Position numbers and translations under genes: made by a program. A stretch of DNA of 64,000 nucleotides from Salipiger sp. H15 (GTDB lineage Bacteria > Pseudomonadota > Alphaproteobacteria > Rhodobacterales > Rhodobacteraceae): contig NZ_CP123388.1 in assembly GCF_040409955.1 (NCBI RefSeq), positions 124,001 through 188,000 of the forward strand. Reading direction: 5' to 3'. The stretch's first letter is position 1, and every line of letters begins with the position of its first letter. Shown piece after piece: positions 10,367 through 18,430 of the stretch. Under the pieces are notes generated by a model. That model was not told the origin of the DNA. It saw only the letters and a list, made by a program, of their open reading frames with translations, and did not search any database.

Positions 10367-11335
10367 ATGACTAACTTGAAACACGTCGCGATCGCCGGGC
10401 TGATGAGCCTGACGCTGGGCACCATCGCCGAGGCGCAGGTCGTCTCGATGGCCACCGGCGCGCAGGGCTCGGTCGCCTACAACTCGGGCCAGGCGCTGGC
10501 GCGGGTCGCCAACGAGCACGGCATCACCGTGCGCACCCAGCCGCTGGTGGGCTACATGCCGCTGCTGCAGACCGGCGAGATCGACTTCGGCTTCTCGAAC
10601 GGTGTCGAGGCGGAATTCGCCTATTCCGGCACCGGCAACTTCGACCGCGCGCATCCGAACGTGCGGCTCGTGGGCACGCTGTTCAACCTCACCACCGGCA
10701 TCATGGCGCCCTGCGACCTCGGGCTGGCGACGGTCGCCGACCTCAAGGGCCATTCCGACCTGCGCATCGCCTCGGAATACACCTCGTCGACGATCATCCC
10801 CTATTACATCAAGGGCGCGCTGGCGACCGGCGGGCTGAGCTACGACGATTTCGTCAACGTGCCGGTGTCGAGCTTCGTCGACGGCATCACCGCGCTCGGC
10901 GACGGGCTGGTGGACATCGCGCTGGTCAGCCTCAACGCCGGCGCCGGCCAGGAGGCCTCGGTGAAGCTCAAGGACCGCGGCGGGCTGTGCTACATCTCGC
11001 TCGACAATTCCGAGGAGGCCACCAAGGCCTACAAGGAATACCTCTCGGCCGGCACCATCGCGAGCCTGCCGCAGAACGAGAACACCACCGGGCTCGAGAA
11101 ATCCGGCGCCAACCTGATCCGCATCCCCTGGGTGCTGCTGACCAATGCCGATGTCTCGGATGACCTGATCTACAACATGGTCAAGGCGATCGCCGAGAAC
11201 AAGGAGGCGCTCGGAGAGGCCTTCGGCGCCTTCAAGGCGGCGGATTTCTCGAAGATGGCCCCGGCCAGCACCACGCCCTACCACCCCGGCGCGCTGCGCT
11301 ACTACGAGGAAGCCGGGATCAAGGTCGGCGAATGA
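10367..11335 (+). CDS. TAXI-family TRAP transporter solute receptor
   Basis: A periplasmic receptor of 322 aa with a Sec signal peptide (about 1-23, cleavage at AEA). TAXI features are MATGAQGSVAYNSGQALA near the mature N-terminus, the LLQTGEIDFGFSNG segment and the GDGLVDIALVSL segment. The start is 14 bases after the permease stop, with GGGAGGA ahead of it. By position the ligand should be an aromatic acid or lactone handled by LigI; that is inference. A strong hairpin follows the stop. Confidence 0.85.
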   Translation: MTNLKHVAIAGLMSLTLGTIAEAQVVSMATGAQGSVAYNSGQALARVANEHGITVRTQPLVGYMPLLQTGEIDFGFSNGVEAEFAYSGTGNFDRAHPNVRLVGTLFNLTTGIMAPCDLGLATVADLKGHSDLRIASEYTSSTIIPYYIKGALATGGLSYDDFVNVPVSSFVDGITALGDGLVDIALVSLNAGAGQEASVKLKDRGGLCYISLDNSEEATKAYKEYLSAGTIASLPQNENTTGLEKSGANLIRIPWVLLTNADVSDDLIYNMVKAIAENKEALGEAFGAFKAADFSKMAPASTTPYHPGALRYYEEAGIKVGE

Positions 11336-11343
11336 TCTTTCAG

Positions 11344-11368
11344 CCGGGGCCGCCAGTCGCGGCCCCGG
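11344..11368 (+). terminator. Hairpin after TAXI receptor gene
   Basis: A perfect 10-bp stem, CCGGGGCCGC / GCGGCCCCGG with loop CAGTC, is followed by AGCTTTT. It could end transcription, or protect the 3' end of the receptor message while allowing some read-through into the dienelactone hydrolase gene 25 bp further on. Confidence 0.6.
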
Positions 11369-11392
11369 AGCTTTTCGAGGAGAAGACAACAC

Positions 11393-12049
11393 ATGATGAC
11401 AACTCTCACGGCGGCGGACGGGCACGGCTTCGACTGCTGGATGGCCGAGGCGCAGGGCGAGACCCGCGGCGGCATCGTGATCCTGCAGGAGATCTTCGGG
11501 ATCACCGACCAGCTGAAGGGCGTGGCCGAGCGCTACGCGGCGCTTGGCTACAACGTGGCGATCCCGGCGCTGTTCGACCGGCAGGAGCGCGGCGTGGTGG
11601 TGCCCTTCGACAAGGGGCCGATCGGCCGTGACCTGATGCTGGCCGCCAAGCTGGACGAGACCATGGCCGATGTCGCCACCACCATCGACGCGCTGCGCGC
11701 CAAGGGCGGCAAGGTCGGGGTGATCGGCTTCTGCTGGGGTGGCGGCCTCGCGCTGCGCGCCGCGCAGAAGACCGACGCGGATGCCGCCGTCGCCTTCTAC
11801 GGCACGCGCCTGCCGCAATATCTCGACAGCCCGTTGCGCGCGCCGATGCTGGGCCATTTCGGCCGCAGCGACGATCACGTGCCGCCCGAGATGCTGGCCG
11901 AGGCGCAGGCCTACCTGCCGCAGATGGAGGTGCACCTCTACGACGCCGGCCACGCCTTCGCCAACGACGCGCGCCCGAGCTACGTGGCCGAGGCGTCCGA
12001 TCTGGCCCATGCGCGCACCGAGGCCTTCTTCGAAAAGCACCTCGCCTGA
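11393..12049 (+). CDS. Dienelactone hydrolase-family protein
   Basis: An alpha/beta hydrolase of 218 aa. The nucleophile is Cys114 in GFCWGG, the hallmark of the dienelactone hydrolase family; the triad is completed by Asp in GRSDDHVP and His in DAGHAFAND, and Glu33 (LQEIFG) is the residue that activates the Cys in this family. The enzymes hydrolyse enol-lactones in aromatic ring-cleavage pathways. Here it lies behind LigI and the TAXI transporter on the same strand, so it may handle a related lactone; the exact substrate cannot be read from the sequence. Confidence 0.85.
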   Translation: MMTTLTAADGHGFDCWMAEAQGETRGGIVILQEIFGITDQLKGVAERYAALGYNVAIPALFDRQERGVVVPFDKGPIGRDLMLAAKLDETMADVATTIDALRAKGGKVGVIGFCWGGGLALRAAQKTDADAAVAFYGTRLPQYLDSPLRAPMLGHFGRSDDHVPPEMLAEAQAYLPQMEVHLYDAGHAFANDARPSYVAEASDLAHARTEAFFEKHLA

Positions 12050-12055
12050 GGGCGC

Positions 12056-12090
12056 GGACCTTCCCTGCCGCCGGGCGGGGGAGGTCCTTT
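12056..12090. terminator. Bidirectional terminator between convergent genes
   Basis: GGACCT and AGGTCC (12056-12061 and 12082-12087) enclose CCC/GGG pairing and a GC-rich loop, and TTTCC follows. It lies between the convergent dienelactone hydrolase and acetyltransferase genes. Confidence 0.55.
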
Positions 12091-12100
12091 CCGCCCGCTG

Positions 12101-12643
12101 CTAGCCCGCGCGGCGCGGGCGTTGCAGGAACAGCGTCTCGCGCTCGCCGTAGAGCCCGAGCCTGTCGCCGCCGTAGCCGACCTTGCGCGCCACGTGGATC
12201 GAGGCCGAATGCGCCGGATCGAAGATCGCCGCGGTCTGCGCGTTCGGAAGGTTGGCATCCGCCCAGCCGTGCATCGCCGTCACCGCCTCGGTGGCGTAGC
12301 CCTTGCCATGGGCGTGGCTGGCGAAGACCCAGCCCGCCTCGGGGCTGCCCGCCAGCGAGGGCGTGGTGTCGCGGTGGTAGTCGGCAAAGCCGACCTCGCC
12401 GAGGAAGACCCCGTCTTCCTTCGAGATCACCGCCCAGTAGCCGAAGCCGAGGTGCTGCCAGTGCCCGGCGTAGCGCAGAAAGCGCGACCAGGACTGCTCC
12501 TCGGTCGAGGGCACGCCCGAGATATGCGCCACCACCGCCGGATCGGCCCACATGGCGGCGCAGGCCGCGAAATCCTCGCGCCGGTGGCCGCGCAGGATGA
12601 GCCGCGCGGTCTCGAGCTCGGGCACACGCGTATCGTCTCTCAT
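12101..12643 (-). CDS. GNAT acetyltransferase (RimJ/RimL type)
   Basis: 180 aa with the typical opening of this group (LETARLILRGHRREDF), a beta bulge around GYWAVISKEDGVFLGEVGF, and the acetyl-CoA loop in ASHAHGKGYATEAV. The C-terminal HSASIHVARKVGY segment matches the conserved 'N/S-x-x-S-I-x-V-x-x-K-x-G' region. It would acetylate an amino group of a protein or small molecule; the substrate is not predictable. It is unlikely to belong to the aromatic pathway, although it shares the strand. Confidence 0.82.
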   Translation of the reverse strand: MRDDTRVPELETARLILRGHRREDFAACAAMWADPAVVAHISGVPSTEEQSWSRFLRYAGHWQHLGFGYWAVISKEDGVFLGEVGFADYHRDTTPSLAGSPEAGWVFASHAHGKGYATEAVTAMHGWADANLPNAQTAAIFDPAHSASIHVARKVGYGGDRLGLYGERETLFLQRPRRAG

Positions 12644-12668
12644 CCGTGGCTTCCTTCTCGCTGCGCCT

Positions 12669-12694
12669 GCCGGGCCCTTGGGGTCGGGCCCGGC
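12669..12694 (-). terminator. Hairpin after the cupin gene
   Basis: A perfect 9-bp stem, GCCGGGCCC / GGGCCCGGC with loop TTGGGGTC, lies 13 bp downstream of the cupin stop on the reverse strand. There is no T run, so it may be a processing or stability element of the galB-cupin message as well as a terminator. Confidence 0.5.
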
Positions 12695-12706
12695 CTAGCG
12701 CAGAGA

Positions 12707-13105
12707 TCAGCCGGGCACCAGTGCCTCGAGCTCGGGCAGCAGGTGGACGCTTTCCTGCTCGTTGGGATCGGTGCGGGCGATGACCGCGACGGCGGGCTCG
12801 GGCCCGTCGTTGAGCGGCAGATGCGGCGTGTCGGCGGGGATGTAGATCATGTCGCCGGCGCGGACCTCCATGAGGTTCTCGAGCCGCTCGCCCCAGTACA
12901 TTCGCGCGCTGCCCGAGATCACGTAGATCGCGGTCTCGTGCGACAGGTGCTTGTGCGCCTTCGCCCGCCCGCCCGGCGGGATGGTCAGCAGGTGCATGCA
13001 GACGCCCTGGCTGCCGACCGTCTCCGTCGCGATGCCCTCGAAATAGTCGAAGCCCTGCTTGCCCGCGTAGGTGCCGCCCGGGCGCAGTTTCACGCAATCC
13101 GCCAT
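12707..13105 (-). CDS. Cupin-domain protein, 132 aa
   Basis: A single-domain beta-barrel protein. The two cupin motifs are visible: PPGGRAKAHKHLSHETAIYV (His, His and Glu ligands) and GDMIYIPADTPHLP (third His). This is consistent with a divalent metal site. The start at 13105 has GGGGAGA six bases upstream; an ATG at 13138 would add an unlikely basic extension. It is the last gene of the galB operon. Such small cupins can be isomerases, oxygenases or sugar-binding proteins; here it may act on an unstable keto-acid intermediate, but there is no direct evidence. Confidence 0.75.
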   Translation of the reverse strand: MADCVKLRPGGTYAGKQGFDYFEGIATETVGSQGVCMHLLTIPPGGRAKAHKHLSHETAIYVISGSARMYWGERLENLMEVRAGDMIYIPADTPHLPLNDGPEPAVAVIARTDPNEQESVHLLPELEALVPG

Positions 13106-13189
13106 CGGGATCTCCCCTTGCCGATCTCTCCTCGGCAAGGAGGCTACGCCCTGCAGGCCGGCCGGACAAACATTTCCGCCGCGGGCGCT

Positions 13190-14251
13190 TCAGCCGCGCG
13201 GGAAGACCCGCCCGTCAAAGAGCTTGCGCGCGGTGCGCAGGGTGCCGGCCCGGACCACGTTCCCCGCGCCGTCCCGCTCCAGCAGCACCTCGGCGCCGCC
13301 GGTGGGATGCTCGATGGCAAAGGTCTCGTCCGAGGGCAGCACGGCGACCGAGGCGGCGGGGCTGCCGGGCAGGGTGCAGGCGGTGCCGACGCTGACCGCG
13401 GCGAAGACGCCGATGGTGGCGTGGCAGCGGTGCGGGATGAAGCTGCGGGTGCTCACCACGCCCCCGCCCTGCGGCGCCGAGACCAGCGTCATCTTCGGCA
13501 CCGACTTCTCGGCCACGTCGCCGAGGTTCATCAGCGGCCCGGCCTTGAGGCGGATCGCTTCCAGCCGCGCCTTCAGCGCCGCGTTCCCGTCGAGCACCTC
13601 GCGGCTCTCGGTGCCCTCGATCCCCATGTCCGAGGCGCGCAGGATCACGCAGGGCATGCCGTTGTCGATGAGCGTGCATTCCACCCCGTCGATCACATCC
13701 ACCGCATTGCCCGTAGGCAGCAGCGCGCCGCACATCGAGCCCGCCAGCCCCTCGAACATCAGCGGCACCGGCGCGTGCTGGCCGGGCACGCCGTCGATGC
13801 GCGCCGCGCCGCGGTAGCTGACCCGGCCGCCCGGCGTCTGCACGCGGGCGAGGGCGATCTCGCCGGTGTTGCGCATGTGGATGCGCACCGGCGTCTCGTC
13901 CCCCGCGGGTGCGACGAGGCCGCGCTCGATGGCGGCGGGGCCGACCCCGGCGAGGATGTTGCCGCAGCCCTGCGCGTCCGAGACCAGCGCCTGCTCAACG
14001 AAGACCTGCAGGAAGAGATAGTCGACGTCAGCCCCCGCTCGCGAGGGCGGCGCGAGCAGCGCCACCTTCGAGGTCAGCGGATCCGCGCCGCCGATGCCGT
14101 CGATCTGCGACGGATCCGGCGAGCCCATGATCCGCAGCAGCAGATCATCGCGCGCCGCCACGTCCCCGGGCAGGTCCGAGGCAAGGAAATAGGCCCCCTT
14201 CGAGGTGCCGCCGCGCATCCAGAGGCAAGGAATGCCATCCGCTTCATCCAT
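13190..14251 (-). CDS. galD: 4-oxalomesaconate tautomerase (GalD/LigU-like, PrpF family)
   Basis: GalD interconverts keto and enol forms, or the 1,3-allylic isomers in the LigU version, of 4-oxalomesaconate before hydration. The 353-residue protein has the PrpF/DapF-like double fold with PCLWMRGGTSKGAYFLASDL at the start, GIGGADPLTSKVA, DAQGCGNILAGVGPAAIE (the cysteine loop) and SFIPHRCHATIGVF. Start at 14251 has AAGGA upstream; 14266 is possible. It lies 51 bp after ligK and 84 bp before the cupin gene, same strand. Context (LigI, GalB, LigK) supports the assignment over a methylaconitate isomerase. Confidence 0.82.
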   Translation of the reverse strand: MDEADGIPCLWMRGGTSKGAYFLASDLPGDVAARDDLLLRIMGSPDPSQIDGIGGADPLTSKVALLAPPSRAGADVDYLFLQVFVEQALVSDAQGCGNILAGVGPAAIERGLVAPAGDETPVRIHMRNTGEIALARVQTPGGRVSYRGAARIDGVPGQHAPVPLMFEGLAGSMCGALLPTGNAVDVIDGVECTLIDNGMPCVILRASDMGIEGTESREVLDGNAALKARLEAIRLKAGPLMNLGDVAEKSVPKMTLVSAPQGGGVVSTRSFIPHRCHATIGVFAAVSVGTACTLPGSPAASVAVLPSDETFAIEHPTGGAEVLLERDGAGNVVRAGTLRTARKLFDGRVFPRG

Positions 14252-14302
14252 CCCACGTCCTTTCATCTTTCCCGAAATACTCGACTCCCGCTGCCCGCCG
14301 AC

Positions 14303-14974
14303 TCAGACGTATTTCAGGCCCTTCTCGGCCAGCCGCCCGCGCATGTCGTAGATGTCGAGCCCGAGCTCGCCCGCCGCGAGGCGCTGGCGCTTGGCCTCCT
14401 CGGCCGCCAGCCGCGCCTCGGCCTTGGCCAGCACCGCCTCGGCCTCGGCGCGCTTCACGACCACAACGCCGTCGTCATCGGCGACGATCACGTCGCCCGC
14501 CTCGATCGCCTGCCCGGCGCAGACCACCGGCACGTTGACCGAGCCCAGCGTCTCCTTGACCGTGCCCTGCGCGCTGATCGCCTTGGACCAGACCGGGAAG
14601 TTCATCTGCTTGAGGTCGCGCACGTCGCGGCAGCCGGCGTCGATGATCAGCCCGCGGCAGCCGCGCGTCTGCGCCGAGGTCGCCAGCAGGTCGCCGAAAT
14701 AGCCGTTGTCGCAGGGCGAGGTCGGGGCAAGCACCAGGATGTCGCCCTCCTGCAGCTGCTCGATGGCGACATGCACCATCCAGTTGTCGCCCGGGGGCGC
14801 CGAGATGGTCACCGCCGAGCCGGCGATCTGCGCGCCGGGATAGATCGGCCGCATGTAGCTCTGCAGGCACCCCTTGCGGCCCTGCGCCTCGTGCACGGTT
14901 GCGACGCCCGCGCGCCCCAGCGCGTCGATGGCGTCCTTCTCGGCGCGCGCCACGTTCTGAACGACAACTGCCAT
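14303..14974 (-). CDS. ligK: 4-carboxy-4-hydroxy-2-oxoadipate aldolase (LigK/GalC)
   Basis: It splits 4-carboxy-4-hydroxy-2-oxoadipate to pyruvate and oxaloacetate, the last step of the 4,5-cleavage pathway; the family can also decarboxylate oxaloacetate. 223 aa with class II pyruvate aldolase/RraA-like motifs: [32 protein letters not shown], the metal/pyruvate site [20 protein letters not shown] and [11 protein letters not shown], and [12 protein letters not shown]. The start at 14974 is preceded by GGAGGAG; an upstream ATG at 15028 lies in the spacer. It sits in the galB operon between the dioxygenase and galD. Confidence 0.9.
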   Translation of the reverse strand: MAVVVQNVARAEKDAIDALGRAGVATVHEAQGRKGCLQSYMRPIYPGAQIAGSAVTISAPPGDNWMVHVAIEQLQEGDILVLAPTSPCDNGYFGDLLATSAQTRGCRGLIIDAGCRDVRDLKQMNFPVWSKAISAQGTVKETLGSVNVPVVCAGQAIEAGDVIVADDDGVVVVKRAEAEAVLAKAEARLAAEEAKRQRLAAGELGLDIYDMRGRLAEKGLKYV

Positions 14975-15052
14975 GTTGGCTCCTCCTGCTTCTTCTCTTT
15001 TCAAATACGCAAATCCCGGCGGCGCCACGCCCGGTGCCGCCGGGCAGGGGCC

Positions 15053-16018
15053 TCAGCCCGTCTTCACCGGCGGCGTGCCGTGGGTGTGGAAGCTCTCGAT
15101 CGTCTTCAGCCCCCAGGCCTGGCCCTTCATGCGGTCGGTCTGCGTCCAGCACACCGGCTGCCAGTCGGGGGCGAGGATCAGCCGCGCGCCGGCGTTGGCC
15201 AGCTCGACGCGGTTGCCCGCGGGCTCCCAGACATACAGGAAGAACGTGCCCTGTACCGCGTGCTTGTGCGGGCCGGTCTCGATGTGCACGCCGTTCTGCA
15301 GGAAGATGTCCGCGGCGCGCAGGATGTCCTCGCGCTGGTCGGTGGCATAGGTCACGTGGTGCAGCCGGGCATTGCCGCCGCCATGCTCCTCGGTGCAGGC
15401 AAGGTCGTAGGTCTTGTTGTTGACGGTGAACCAGCAGCCGCCGAGCCGGCCGTTGTCGAGCTGGATGTACTCGGTCACGCGGGAGCCGAGGCAGGTCTCC
15501 ATGAAGCGCCTGAACTCGGTCACGTCCGAGCTGAGCAGATTGAGGTGGTCGAGCCGGCGCGGCGCGGCGCCCTCGAAGGCGCTGGCGGTGTTCTTCAGCG
15601 CGGCGCGGTCGGCCTCGTCCTGCGGCGCGTACCAGACGGTATCGTAGTAGATCTCGAAAACGTGGCCGAAGGGGTCCTCGAAGCGGAAGGCGCGGCCGTG
15701 GCTGAGGTCGCCCTCGGTCCAGCCGTGCACCTTGTAGCCCGAGGCCTCGATCACCGCCACGCGGCGCTCCAGCGCCTCGGGCGAGGCGGCGCGGTAGCCG
15801 ATGTGCGCGACGCCGGTGGTGTCCGAGCGGGTCAGCTTCAGCGTGCAGAACTCGTAATCGTCCCAGGCGCGCAGGTAGGCGCTGGTCTCGTCCATGCCGG
15901 AAAGCTTCAGCCCGTAGACGCGGGTGAAGAAATCGAGGCTCTCGTCGAACTTGTCGGTGAGCATCTCGACATGGCCGAGGTGGGCGATGTCGAAGCTGGG
16001 GTTGGTCGGCTGGGTCAT
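15053..16018 (-). CDS. Type I extradiol dioxygenase (catechol 2,3-dioxygenase-like, VOC fold)
   Basis: 321 aa with two VOC domains (about 10-130 and 155-290). The metal triad is His16 (AHLGHVEM), His near 220 (RLHHVTYATDQ) and Glu near 273 (NRVELANAG), and the conserved C-terminal region of catechol 2,3-dioxygenases is present. It should cut a catechol ring next to the diol using Fe(II). Its place between galB and ligK, where a LigAB/GalA-type (class III) dioxygenase would be expected, is unusual. The substrate may be gallate, a methylgallate or another trihydroxylated acid. Only 19 bp separate it from the galB stop. Confidence 0.85.
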   Translation of the reverse strand: MTQPTNPSFDIAHLGHVEMLTDKFDESLDFFTRVYGLKLSGMDETSAYLRAWDDYEFCTLKLTRSDTTGVAHIGYRAASPEALERRVAVIEASGYKVHGWTEGDLSHGRAFRFEDPFGHVFEIYYDTVWYAPQDEADRAALKNTASAFEGAAPRRLDHLNLLSSDVTEFRRFMETCLGSRVTEYIQLDNGRLGGCWFTVNNKTYDLACTEEHGGGNARLHHVTYATDQREDILRAADIFLQNGVHIETGPHKHAVQGTFFLYVWEPAGNRVELANAGARLILAPDWQPVCWTQTDRMKGQAWGLKTIESFHTHGTPPVKTG

Positions 16019-16037
16019 GGCTGATCGCCCCCCTCTC

Positions 16038-16769
16038 TCAGAGCTCGTCGACGGTCCGCGGGAAGATCGACTGGAAGCCTTCGGCGTATTTGCAGTCGCG
16101 TCCGCCCGACATGCCGCCGGAGTTGCGCTTGAAGTGGTTGGCGCGCTGCTGCGCGACGCGGGTGTAGTAGTCCCAGAGGTGAATCTGGCCCTCGTTGCAC
16201 TCCATCGCCTTCTTCTTCTTCTCCCAGACCGGGGTGATGTCGAGGAAGGTGTCGGGCTTCCAGCCCATCTGCTCGGTCTGGTGCGGCTCGAAGAGGTAGA
16301 GCTGCGGCGCGCCGAGCACCTTCTCGCCGGGGTTGTGGCCCCAGGCCTGGGCGATCATCCGGCACTCGAGCGAGATCTGCGACATGTACATGTGGTCGGT
16401 GTTGTACGGGTCGTACTGCGAGTGGCTCATCATGAACTTCGGCTGGACCTTGCGGATGAGGTTCACGAGCTCGTACTTGTCTTCCTGCTCGAGGTGCAGC
16501 GGGTAGTCGCCCTTGTCGAAGCAGACGAGCTCGTGCACGCCGAGCGCCTCGGCCGCCGCCTCGGCCTCGCCGCGGCGGATGTCCTTGACCTCCTGCAGCG
16601 ACTTGCCTTCCTTCCAGAGGCGCGCGCTCTCGCCACGCTCGCCGAAGGACAGGCAGGCGACGGTGACGTTGTAGCCCAGCTCGGTGTGCAGCGCGATGGC
16701 GCCGCCGCAGCGCCAGACGAAGTCGGCGGCATGGGCGGAAATGATGAGCGCGGTTTTCTTCTCGGACAT
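16038..16769 (-). CDS. galB: 4-oxalomesaconate hydratase GalB-like (PIG-L/LmbE family)
   Basis: It should hydrate 4-oxalomesaconate to 4-carboxy-4-hydroxy-2-oxoadipate. 243 aa with the PIG-L zinc motif in the form AHAADFVWRCGG (normally AHPDD; here Pro-Asp is Ala-Ala, so one usual zinc ligand looks changed), then DIRRGEAEAAAEALGV and HSQYDPYNTDHMYMSQ with the later His ligand. The Pseudomonas gallate hydratase GalB belongs to this family, unlike LigJ. It is the first gene of the operon, transcribed away from the LysR gene at 17135. The altered AHxDD motif needs comparison with true GalB. Confidence 0.78.
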   Translation of the reverse strand: MSEKKTALIISAHAADFVWRCGGAIALHTELGYNVTVACLSFGERGESARLWKEGKSLQEVKDIRRGEAEAAAEALGVHELVCFDKGDYPLHLEQEDKYELVNLIRKVQPKFMMSHSQYDPYNTDHMYMSQISLECRMIAQAWGHNPGEKVLGAPQLYLFEPHQTEQMGWKPDTFLDITPVWEKKKKAMECNEGQIHLWDYYTRVAQQRANHFKRNSGGMSGGRDCKYAEGFQSIFPRTVDEL

Positions 16770-17134
16770 TGATGTCTCCTCCGGATGACTTGCCTAGGGG
16801 ATGTCATGGCGAGGGGGCCGCGGGCAATTTCGAAAGCCGTGAAGCGCGATAAGATTTGACTATACTGCGTAGCGGTACGCGAGGCTATGTGGCACAGGTT
16901 GGCGGATCGCGACCGGAGGAGTGTGAAGATGACGAGGCACGGAGAATATCTTGCAGGGCTGGCTTTCGTCGGCTGTCGCCACGCTTTGCGGCTATTCTCG
17001 TCGGGATTGGCGGGCACCGGAAGCGCGCTTGCGCCAGCCTATGACGTGACGCCGGGACGGGGCTTGTCGGCCCGGCCGATCCGGGGGCCTCGCCCGGCGC
17101 CCGGGCCATGCCGCGCCGGGCCGGGCGTCCGGCC
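16770..17134. promoter_or_regulatory. galB-LysR divergent promoter region
   Basis: A 365-bp gene-free spacer between galB and the divergent LysR gene. An inverted repeat GCGTA-GCGG-TACGC (16867-16880) lies inside a LysR-box-like context (ACTGCGTAGCGGTACGCGAG), and TTGACTATAC precedes it at about 16856. The repeat is well placed for the LysR protein to control the galB operon and itself. Confidence 0.5.
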
Positions 17135-18319
17135 ATGATCTCGCGCAATCTTCGCCACCTGCGGGTGTTCCTCGCGGTGCTCGACCTGCGGTCGCTGACG
17201 CTCGCCTCGGCGCGTTCGCATGTCTCGCAGCCTGCGGTCACGCAGGCGCTCGGCAAGCTGGAGGATCAGGCCGGCGGTCGGCTCTTCGAGCGCACGGGGC
17301 AGGGGGTCTTCGCCACCGAGCGCGGCGAGATGCTCGGCGCGCGGGTCACCCGGGCCTTCTCGCGGCTCGACCCGGCGCTGGCGGCGCTGTCGCCGCGGCT
17401 CTGCCTCACCGCCTCGAGCGCGCAGCTCTCGGCGCTGATCGCGGTGGTGGACACCGAGAACTTCACCCTCGCCGCGCGCAACCTCGGCCATGCCCAGCCG
17501 ACGGTGCACCGCGCGATCACCCAGCTCGAGACCGAAGCGGGGCAGAAGCTGTTCGAGCGGCGGCGCAACGGGCTGGTGCCGAGCCGGGCCGCCGCGACGC
17601 TTGCGCAGGCCGCGCGGCTTGCCTTTGCCGAACTCGAGCAGGCCGAGGCGGATCTTGCCGAGATCGACGGGCGCGAGGTCGGCCAGCTGGTCATCGGCGC
17701 GCTGCCGCTGGCGCGCTCGGTGCTGCTGCCGCAGGCGGTGGCCGAGTTCCGCGCCCGCCGCCCCTACCAGCCGATCCGCATCGTCGACGGGCTCTACGAC
17801 GATCTTCTCGCCGGGCTGCGGCGCGGCGACATCGACCTGATCCTCGGGGCGCTGCGCGATCCCGCGCCGATCGGCGACGTGGTGCAGGAGCGGCTGTTCG
17901 ACGACCGGCTCGCGGTGCTGGCGCGGCGCGGCCACCCGCTGACCGAGGCGCGTGGCCTGACGGCCGAGGACCTCGCCGGTCACGCCTGGGTCGTGCCGCG
18001 CGAGGGCACGCCGTCGCGGACGCATTTCGACGCCTTCTTCGCCGGCCGTCCCGGTGGCGGGCCGAAAAGCGTCATCGAGGCGGGGTCGATCCTCTTCATG
18101 CGCGAGCTGCTCGGGCGCGGCGATTTCCTCGGCTGCATCTCCGAGGCGCAGTCTGTAGCCGAAGTCGCCAACGGCCTGCTGCAAAGGATTGATGTCGACG
18201 TGGACTGGCCGAGCCGCCCCATCGGCTTGACGCTACGCTCTGACTGGATGCCCACGGGGGCGCAGAAACTGCTGCTGGAACGGCTCCGCTCGGCCGCGCG
18301 AGAGTACCATATCCTATAG
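17135..18319 (+). CDS. LysR-type regulator with two tandem HTH domains
   Basis: 394 aa, about 90 longer than usual. There are two LysR-type HTH segments: one at about residues 5-65 (SLTLASARSHVSQPAVTQAL, LFERTGQGVFATERGEML) and another at about 95-155 (FTLAARNLGHAQPTVHRAI, LFERRRNGLVPSRAAATL). A normal effector domain follows (QLVIGALPLARSVLLPQAV to the end). It is divergent from galB and is the obvious regulator of that operon. The start at 17135 is preferred over 17108, which would add a basic stretch. Double HTH may change operator spacing or oligomer state. Confidence 0.85.
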   Translation: MISRNLRHLRVFLAVLDLRSLTLASARSHVSQPAVTQALGKLEDQAGGRLFERTGQGVFATERGEMLGARVTRAFSRLDPALAALSPRLCLTASSAQLSALIAVVDTENFTLAARNLGHAQPTVHRAITQLETEAGQKLFERRRNGLVPSRAAATLAQAARLAFAELEQAEADLAEIDGREVGQLVIGALPLARSVLLPQAVAEFRARRPYQPIRIVDGLYDDLLAGLRRGDIDLILGALRDPAPIGDVVQERLFDDRLAVLARRGHPLTEARGLTAEDLAGHAWVVPREGTPSRTHFDAFFAGRPGGGPKSVIEAGSILFMRELLGRGDFLGCISEAQSVAEVANGLLQRIDVDVDWPSRPIGLTLRSDWMPTGAQKLLLERLRSAAREYHIL

Positions 18320-18430
18320 CCGGAACTTATCCGCCGTCACGCTCTTCGAATTGGCTCTCGTCATGCAAAAGCGGCATGTGTGTGGCAATGGGCCGGCCCG
18401 TCTTCCGGCCTTTCCATGGGGAGGATAACC

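Noticed and set aside
12122..16024. A 1300-codon open frame on the + strand
   Set aside because: It runs antisense to the GNAT, cupin, galD, ligK and dioxygenase genes, has low-complexity Arg/Ala/Gly/His-rich translation and crosses unrelated genes. A GC-rich shadow frame.
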